This document shows, one piece after another, positions 1 to 6,500 of a stretch of DNA of 21,534 nucleotides (positions within the stretch are counted from its first letter, which is position 1; every line of letters begins with the position of its first letter). Made by a program: the position numbers and the translations under genes. The DNA comes from a virus. Location: IMG/VR virus record IMGVR_UViG_3300020477_000155, positions 1 through 21,534 of that record; one strand, 5' to 3'. The notes beneath the pieces were generated by a model. The model ran no database searches. It had not been told where the DNA came from and saw only the letters and a list, made by a program, of their open reading frames with translations.

Positions 1-106
1 CTGTATCGCCCTCATCTGGCTTGAACCAGGGTGAGTTTGCGTCCTTGTTTCCTTCGCCGCGAAGGGATGCGAGCTTTCGTCGCATCAGTTCCATATCAAT
101 TCCCAT
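1..106 (-). CDS. Probable gp32-like single-stranded DNA-binding protein, N-terminus only
   Basis: Only the first 35 codons are in the window; the gene runs off the left edge. The ATG at 106-104 has an AGGAG Shine-Dalgarno site at 119-115, eight bases upstream. The peptide begins MGIDMELMRRKLASLRGEG and continues with an SPWFKPDEGD stretch. A short helix of the type 'M..KL..L', then a Trp-x-x-Pro-(acidic)-Gly segment leading into the OB-fold, is my recollection of the N-terminus of gp32-type ssDNA-binding proteins in T4-related phages. Such proteins coat single-stranded DNA during replication and recombination. Too little is present to see the OB-fold or zinc site, so the call rests on this short match and on the adjacent polymerase-like gene. 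Confidence 0.6.
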   Translation of the reverse strand, partial: MGIDMELMRRKLASLRGEGNKDANSPWFKPDEGDT

Positions 107-135
107 TTTATTTTCTCCTATTTGTTGGGTAAAGT

Positions 136-156
136 AAATCAAGCTTTCCTTGATTT
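136..156 (-). promoter_or_regulatory. Perfect 8-bp hairpin in the leader of the ssDNA-binding protein gene
   Basis: AAATCAAG (136-143) and CTTGATTT (149-156) are exact reverse complements around a 5-base loop. The hairpin sits between the stop codon of the tubulin-like gene (186-184) and the Shine-Dalgarno site at 119-115. No T-run follows on the minus strand, so it does not look like an intrinsic terminator. T4 gene 32 is translationally autoregulated through a structured leader, so a similar role here is possible but is inference. Confidence 0.45.
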
Positions 157-183
157 CTATTGTGGCACACTCAACGTAGCTTG

Positions 184-1023
184 TCAAGTGTATTCTTGTA
201 TTGCGTTAGTGTGGGCAACGCAGAGCCCAAAATCTTTGTGTTCTGTTTCATAGATTGCATATGAAATGCGTCGAAATGCGTTTCGAGGTTTTTCCTTAAG
301 CATATCGACGATCTTCTTGTGCAATCCTCCTTCATTTTCTAATCTGTCCTTATTGATACATAGATAATAACACACATCTCGATCCATGTCAAGCTCATAT
401 AGCCAATTTTCTTCAAGATTATCAGGATTGATAATTCCCAAGCTTCGAATTCGACTAATGTCCAAAGGCTTTGATATCATGCCAATTTCAGGTTCTGCGT
501 GATTAAAATAATTTATATAATGAACTGTGGAAAAAATAGATTCATTAATCTTGTCATAATAAGTTTTTATGGGGACATTGCCTATCGTTTTTTCCACTAA
601 TATATTAGATATAGGAGTAAAAGAGGCAAGCAGCCCAGAGCGCGCATATTGCTGCAGTACACTAAATACCACTTTGTCGATTAGTCGAGGAATGCCCGTT
701 AAAAGCTCGCCATCCGGCTGCACGTAGAATACATCGACGTCCTTCTCGCGGAGCTGTTCTAAAATGCCTAACGCATAATTAGAACTGAACGAAGAGCCCA
801 CTATAAAGAGTTGTATGTGATCGTCAACTTCTTTGAAGAATTTTTTAACATCTGGAATATTGTTCTCGTATTCTTCGGGGGTGTTAAAATTTTTTAATTT
901 GAATTTATATTTAGAATTGCGCGCGACATCGGAGTTAAGCATAAAAACATTATAATTTTTGGTTTGTTTAAATTTTTCGGCAATTTTTGAAGCTGCGGTG
1001 CCCAAGCCCACGATGGAAATCAT
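184..1023 (-). CDS. Putative divergent tubulin/FtsZ-like protein
   Basis: 279 aa. The ATG at 1023 overlaps the polymerase stop codon as ATGA, so translation is probably coupled. The N-terminus has a hydrophobic beta strand and glycine loop (MISIVGLGTAASKI, G6 and G8), then a second strand ending in an Asn-Ser-Asp, as in the FtsZ/tubulin T1 loop and following strand. Residues 72-90 (LFIVGSSFSSNYALGILEQ) lie where the tubulin signature GGGTGSG loop and its helix would be, but most of the glycines are missing. Next comes a strand (VDVFYVQP, 96-103). Residues 152-165 (IKTYYDKINESIFS) resemble the tubulin PTY-x-x-x-N-x-x-(I/V) segment that contacts the nucleotide base. The C-terminal half has no clear motif. 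Phage tubulins such as PhuZ centre phage DNA in the cell, but the unusual phosphate loop means GTPase activity or filament formation cannot be assumed. A Rossmann-type protein of another family is the alternative. Confidence 0.45.
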   Translation of the reverse strand: MISIVGLGTAASKIAEKFKQTKNYNVFMLNSDVARNSKYKFKLKNFNTPEEYENNIPDVKKFFKEVDDHIQLFIVGSSFSSNYALGILEQLREKDVDVFYVQPDGELLTGIPRLIDKVVFSVLQQYARSGLLASFTPISNILVEKTIGNVPIKTYYDKINESIFSTVHYINYFNHAEPEIGMISKPLDISRIRSLGIINPDNLEENWLYELDMDRDVCYYLCINKDRLENEGGLHKKIVDMLKEKPRNAFRRISYAIYETEHKDFGLCVAHTNAIQEYT

Positions 1024-2195
1024 AGCTTAATCTCATTTAAATTATAGTAATCTTTTCCTGCGCGCAAATTGGCCAAATACCCATCTTCAAAAACATCTCG
1101 TATTCCGATCACGATATCACGATCCGCGTCCGCATAATCAATCACTACCTCATCGTGTACAATGTGCGAAACAAAGGACTTCTTGCCCTCTAGCATCTTG
1201 TCGATTAAGACAGCTTTCTCCAAAACTCGGTCTGCTGTGGTACTTTGAATCAAGTAGTTCAATGCTTTTCTTTGCTCCACCTTAATTTTACGCCCATACG
1301 GAGTATGAATATAACCTTCTTTGTAGTATTTGTCAAGCACTTTTTCGCGATCATAATATTCTGAATCAATATCTTTGGATTCTGGGTTGTAAAGCCACGC
1401 AAAAAAGTAAAGCTTTGCTTCTTCCCGAGTCATTTCCATATCTTTAATGATGTTCTGAACGTTCCATTCGTGAATATCATATTCGGGCTGATCTTGCCCA
1501 CATAGCTCCAGTAGCGTGCGGATTTCGGCGCCGTTATAATCAAGGCTCATCATCAAGTCATTATGAGGCTTGATTATACGGCGTAAGTCTTTCTTTAGCG
1601 TAAGCATGGGAAAAGACTCTGGATGTGTTGTAAGGCGCCCTGTAACTGTACCAAACATATTATAATCAATACGCGTAAAGTTTTTCATTAGCTCTTGAAT
1701 TTTTTGACGATTCATTGAGGAGTAGAATAAGTGCTTGCAGTCCTCAGTGTTTAAGTTTAACTTCTGATATCTAATTTTGTGTAATAGTTTATACACACTA
1801 TCTAAATGATCATAATTCTCGGGCTCTTCGTATGTCTCAAAAACGTGCTCTGTGATTTTATTTTTAATCTCGCAAAACTGTACAAGGAAATCGTGAGGTA
1901 TCAAATCAAACACACAATGATCCGCCATATTAACTTTAGCGATCTTGAAAGACTTCAAATAAGCCTTCATTTTCCTTTGGGTAGCTTGAAGCTCATTACA
2001 CAAATCTTCTGGGCAACAATCGGCAATATTGCGCCCTCTAGCGCGTATCCAAGCATACTCCACCGATGGGTCTGTGATAGATGCGCTATAGCGCCATGTC
2101 TTTGTTAGATTATCTGGAAAATCCTCAAACGACAGCTTGCCGTCTGCGTAAATTCCGATGCATTCTGACTTATCGTCAAGTGCCTGGAATATCAA
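1020..2195 (-). CDS. Minimal family A DNA polymerase (palm and fingers, no exonuclease)
   Basis: 391 aa; Pol I family members are usually 550-930 aa. All the catalytic landmarks of family A appear in order. T185-G-R187 is the template/primer-binding TGR. D219-YNGAE-I-R226 is motif A, matching the consensus DYSQIELR at the metal-binding Asp, the steric-gate Glu (E224) and the Arg. D240-I-H follows. Motif B has the O-helix spacing R257-x3-K261-x3-F265-x3-Y269. TPYGRKIKV (298-306) and the Gln-containing helix ALNYLIQSTTAD (Q317) follow, then motif C H347-D-E349. Residues 1-180 match no 3'-5' exonuclease I recognise; part may be a reduced thumb. The start is TTG (2195-2193), overlapping the upstream TGA, with a strong GGAGG at 2206-2202 six bases upstream. 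It presumably extends DNA. Whether it is the phage's replicative enzyme, working with a separate exonuclease, or an auxiliary enzyme is open. Confidence 0.88.
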   Translation of the reverse strand: MIFQALDDKSECIGIYADGKLSFEDFPDNLTKTWRYSASITDPSVEYAWIRARGRNIADCCPEDLCNELQATQRKMKAYLKSFKIAKVNMADHCVFDLIPHDFLVQFCEIKNKITEHVFETYEEPENYDHLDSVYKLLHKIRYQKLNLNTEDCKHLFYSSMNRQKIQELMKNFTRIDYNMFGTVTGRLTTHPESFPMLTLKKDLRRIIKPHNDLMMSLDYNGAEIRTLLELCGQDQPEYDIHEWNVQNIIKDMEMTREEAKLYFFAWLYNPESKDIDSEYYDREKVLDKYYKEGYIHTPYGRKIKVEQRKALNYLIQSTTADRVLEKAVLIDKMLEGKKSFVSHIVHDEVVIDYADADRDIVIGIRDVFEDGYLANLRAGKDYYNLNEIKL

Positions 2196-3520
2196 TAACC
2201 ACCTCCGGTGGGCCCAAGCAGCGAAAGGGATGCGGGGGCGGTTTCAAGGCCGGCCTCTTTAAGTTCTTGTTCCATTAGTCTTTCCTTTCTTTTGTTAAGA
2301 TGAGTCGCGCTTCCTGTATAATCGTAAGGCTTGTTTAATATTCTTTCGAAGCGATACAGCGCGTCATATACCCCATATGCTCTATAATAGTTAATGAGGC
2401 GCTTCTCCAAACGTTCTCTTTCAACGAGGGTGAACTTTGATTCTTCCTCGCTGAATCTTATTCTAACATATAACTTAAAAAAATACAAGTCTCCATATTC
2501 TTTTTCCAAGTCGCTTACGCTTGTGTAGGTTCGGGGGTGCACCACTCTGCGTCCTGAAACATTCTCGCCCTGCAGGTGAGGGCTTCGGGAAGCCACCGAT
2601 GCGGGCTCCTTTGAACAAGCCACAGGCTTGGAGATAAATGGGCGCCTGATTTTAGTGTAAAGCCTCAACAGTTGGGCCTTAAACTGATCATAATACAAAA
2701 CATGCACTTTGCGCAATCTCTGTCCTAAAAAGCTATGAGAGTTGCCCATATAATTGGCGCCCATCATGTATTGCATTGCCTTCGAGCGGATATCTGCCAC
2801 AAGCCGCCATGGTACATTCGCGTCCACAATAAATCCATTTTGATTGGCAGAGTTAACATAGATTTCCCAATTAGGACTTTCCATGAATTGCTGAAATTTG
2901 GCAACATCATCCGAACAATTTAGATCGGCTATTTCCACCACCAAACCCGACACATTCATGGGACATATCTTGCTTTTAATATAAGCCGTCTGTGTAAAGG
3001 GAAATCGTTTTCCAATTCCATGCATATAGTCTATAATAATATCCGCCATATCATCAAACTTTAATACTTCATGGCTGGGATTAGACACGGCGCTGGCCAT
3101 AGATTCTGATAAGACTTTGAAATATTTTTTATATTCTGTGTGGGGATCCAAAAATCCCTTATAAGCTTTTAAGTTGGTCAAAAACGGATCCGAAGTGCTG
3201 ATTAGGCCCTTCTGGGCTCTCACCTTGAAGCCGCGCGCCATATGGTCAAACGCATCTGCCACAAAGTTTAAGGCCCTTATGGAATCATTGGTGCTATTCG
3301 TAATGGGCTTGATGTAGTCGGGATTACGCAATACGACAGGAACATAAAACATATTAACACGGCCATATAAATACATCTCACCCTCATTGGCAAAGTTAAC
3401 TACATTCTGGTATTCTTTACTAGCCACATAAGAAAGATATATGTCTCTTTTTAAAAACAGCTTAAGGGTCTTGATGTTGTTGCTTGATGCTAAATATTCT
3501 TTACTTATTGTAAATGTCAT
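2192..3520 (-). CDS. Conserved-looking phage protein of unknown function (442 aa)
   Basis: 442 aa, ATG at 3520 with an AAGGAAA ribosome binding site, 15 bases after the stop of the giant baseplate protein. It ends in a 4-base overlap with the polymerase gene. I do not recognise a characterised domain. Residues 1-290 look globular and mixed alpha/beta with many aromatics. The stretch around residues 175-250 (FPFTQTAYIKSK, then GFIVDANVPWRLVADIR) has the feel of a conserved core, because 'NxPWRLVA' reads like a conserved motif; this is impression only. Residues 293-332 form a Ser/Pro/Arg-rich linker of different composition. A charged helical C-terminal domain follows (332-425), ending in a Gly-rich tail. 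Its position between baseplate genes and a polymerase allows either a virion or a replication role. Confidence 0.75.
   Translation of the reverse strand: MTFTISKEYLASSNNIKTLKLFLKRDIYLSYVASKEYQNVVNFANEGEMYLYGRVNMFYVPVVLRNPDYIKPITNSTNDSIRALNFVADAFDHMARGFKVRAQKGLISTSDPFLTNLKAYKGFLDPHTEYKKYFKVLSESMASAVSNPSHEVLKFDDMADIIIDYMHGIGKRFPFTQTAYIKSKICPMNVSGLVVEIADLNCSDDVAKFQQFMESPNWEIYVNSANQNGFIVDANVPWRLVADIRSKAMQYMMGANYMGNSHSFLGQRLRKVHVLYYDQFKAQLLRLYTKIRRPFISKPVACSKEPASVASRSPHLQGENVSGRRVVHPRTYTSVSDLEKEYGDLYFFKLYVRIRFSEEESKFTLVERERLEKRLINYYRAYGVYDALYRFERILNKPYDYTGSATHLNKRKERLMEQELKEAGLETAPASLSLLGPTGGGY
2199..2206 (-). promoter_or_regulatory. Strong Shine-Dalgarno site that decides the TTG start of the polymerase
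   Basis: GGAGGTGG on the minus strand lies six bases before the TTG at 2195. The same bases encode the Gly-rich tail (PTGGGY) of the upstream 442-aa protein. No ATG or GTG start close by has comparable spacing, which supports the TTG start and translational coupling. Confidence 0.7.
2581..2630. repeat. Two short palindromes inside the linker of the 442-aa gene
   Basis: GGCTTCGGGAAGCC (2581-2594) can fold as a 6-bp stem with a two-base loop. CAAGCC-ACA-GGCTTG (2616-2630) can fold as a 6-bp stem with a three-base loop. Both share the GGCTT/AAGCC core. They lie in the segment encoding the Ser/Pro/Arg-rich linker, which is locally more GC-rich than its surroundings. They may mark an inserted palindromic element or an RNA structure; no known element is recognised. 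Confidence 0.4.
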
Positions 3521-3535
3521 TGGACAGTTTCCTTT

Positions 3536-6500
3536 TTAACTCATAAATTCATCCCACGCCATGGTCACCATATCCCAAGCGCCGGGAGGCTCGACCGCTT
3601 CGGGCGTCGGCGGTGTTTCTGCTTCCTTGCGCTTGGATCGGTGGGTAGGACATAGAGACATGTCGTTAGAGCCCGCCTCTTCTTTCCTTTTTTCTTGTTC
3701 TTCCGCATCTGATTCCGTTTCTAATTGAGCTACCCACTTTGCATCAATTAAAGTCTCTGCCACTCCGGGTCCAAAATTGTGCGTAGAGCGAATAATCATA
3801 TAATAGCCGCCGATTCCATATTGGCTCAAATCGTTATCTCCCTTGCCATAACTGATCATATTCGGAGCAAATCCGCGGGGATCAATAAACAAATAAGAGC
3901 CCGGAAAGGTTTGAACGCTGGCATAAGTTTTGATCTTTGCATCATATACTACTCGCAGCTGCCTTAAGCCGTCGTATCCGTCTTGTTCGAAGCGAACTTC
4001 TGCTAGGCCTTTAGAGTCAGTTTTAGAAAGATCGATCGTCTTTACGATTCCCCGAGGCTTCCCGATTAAATAATGAAAAATTCCATACTCTAAATCTTCT
4101 GTCTTGTTGCCCTTTTGTTTTTCGATAGGCTGCGTTCTGCCGGCAAAATATGTAAGGTAGTTGATGGACTCGTCTACAGTGCCACTTTGGCGCTTGGGAG
4201 GCCCAGCAATATTTAAAAACGGGCGTGGACTCAATCCGGATCGATGTACGCTAGAGCCGGCGTAATCGGGCTTATCTAAATATTTTTTCATATATTGAGT
4301 AAATTCATCGAGAACATCTTTAGAGCCGCGGCTCACCACGGGGTATGATGTAATCGTACTTTGATTGAGGCGAATTTTTTGCTTCACACTCACTTGGAAG
4401 CAGCTATCATCATTCATGAAATTACGAACGAGATTATTTATAATGCCATTGCAAAAGGCCGCGATCGGCATAACTGTTTCTTCTTTTTTAGCAAGGTTGT
4501 CAGTGAGCCATTCTATAAAATATTTTATTGAGATGGGGAGATCTCCCAAGCAAATAAAATTATTTTTTTCAGGATTAGTCGGATGAGTGATCTCCAGGGG
4601 GCCCAGCAGTATTCTTAATTTTTCAAATTGTTTTATATAGCCTTTCAACTTGTTGGTCTCATTTTCTATTTGACATTTAATAAATTTCTTATCATCACTA
4701 TCGAAATTTGACTCCATCATAATGGGATCCCTCGTAGGATCGATTTCCGAAATGATCTTCGGCATTTCTCGAATAGACTTATCGATACCCGCCAAAACAA
4801 CATCCACAAGATCACTTAAAAAGAAAAAGACTAAATTTTCATTATCCGGATTGCTCACCGCCAGTGATGCAGCGACACTTCCTTCATCATCGGTGCCGCC
4901 AATACCAACTTGGCCTCCCGCTTTCTTGTCCAGGTGGTCGAGGGCGCCATCAATGTTTTTTTGCAACCAACTCAAATTTGTAACCGAATCCATAACAAGG
5001 CCAGAGATACCATCAGGATATGCCTCATAGGCATACCATGGGCCCTTTTGAATAAACTGCTTAACTTCATCATAAGGCAAATTAATATAGCGAACCCGAT
5101 CAGTGGCCAACAAGTCCCGAACCAAGCTCGAAACGCCATCCTTTTTTTCCTCCAAAATCATGTCTGCGTAGCTTTCTTTAATGTTGCCCAGTTCTTCCCC
5201 GCTACATTTATGAGACAAGGCAGAATAGTGAAATTTTCGAGCATATTGCTTTTTGGTGATATCTGTGTCCGTAAAGATATTAAACGGGGTCTGATCAAAA
5301 AAGTCCTCTACATATGCAAGGTAATTGATATTCATTACCACTCGACCTTGCTCATCAAATTCAAAATTGTGGACGGTGGGAGTAAGCTCCAAAGTAACAT
5401 AGGAATTATCTACAGCATATTTTTCAGCTTTAGACCAAGCTTGGCCAGTGAAAGGGCCTTCGAGAAAGTCTTTTCCCGGAGGAGCTGCCCAGCCTACTAC
5501 AGCTTTCAATCGAAAATTTAATTTAGATAGCTCGTCATTTTCTTCATGTATTCCGCGAACACATTTTTTCGCCTTCATGGGCTTGGATCGCGTCTTGAGG
5601 GCCAAATCTACATAGCGATATTTGGAGAGGCCATATGCACGCTCCTCTAATAGCTCATCAAAACTATTCGCAAAAACTTTCAAATTAGCTTTGATACTTT
5701 TCTTGGCCGCAAAAGGATTGCTACCGTCATAGGTAAAGGTGAATGATTGAATGCCAACGCCATTGCCGCGGCGCTTAGTGGTCTGGAGCACTTTTGCTAA
5801 ATTTTTAGAGTATGAATCAAACCCAATGGGTATTTCTCGCTCGCTGCCTTCGACTTGGTGGCCCGACTTGTCTATATCATATTCAATCTTGTGGAGGCGG
5901 ATCATCGGCTGCAGATGAGAGATCTTATCGGTAGACATCTCAAAAAACATTGCCTGGGAAGGATGCTGGGTTAATAAGTTAATAAACGAATAAGGGTTGC
6001 CTCGTACCTGGATGCATGCATTGGTTTTTATTTTGTCATTGGGTCTCCCGTGTTTTCGCACGTAATAAGGCATGCGCTTGGCGGTGGCTGTTCCCCAGGC
6101 GCCTTTCGTTTGCTCTGCGGCGCCTTTCGGGTTTTCAAACCCATCTTTCTTGGCCAAGGAAATATCATTTATAAAACTTAACAAAAAACACTGTTCCTTA
6201 TAAATAAGGCGCTTCGCCCAATCAATATCCGAGATCTCCGATGGCTTGGCCTCTTGCGAGGCTATATTATGAGCCTCCTGCTGTTTCTTTCCATGCTCTG
6301 CCGAAGGATTCACGTAGCGCTCGCCCAACAATTCAGATTGAAAAAGCCCCAATGCATACTTTTGGCGATCCCAATATTTATCTGGCATTTCAATATCAGC
6401 CATCACCTCTTCAATCAACGTGTCCAGCTTTCGATAGTATTTGCGAATTTCGTCAGAAGCCTCTATCATTGATTCAATTAACTCTATTAGCTTCGTTGCT

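Noticed and set aside
136-156. Hairpin before the ssDNA-binding gene as an intrinsic terminator
   Set aside because: The minus strand after the stem reads ACTTTACCC, with no T-run, and an intact gene with a good ribosome binding site follows at once.
4910-5521. 203-codon open frame on the plus strand
   Set aside because: It lies fully antisense to the giant baseplate gene, has no ribosome binding site and a composition (Ile/Arg/Cys-rich) typical of a shadow frame. The same holds for the other plus-strand frames in the window.
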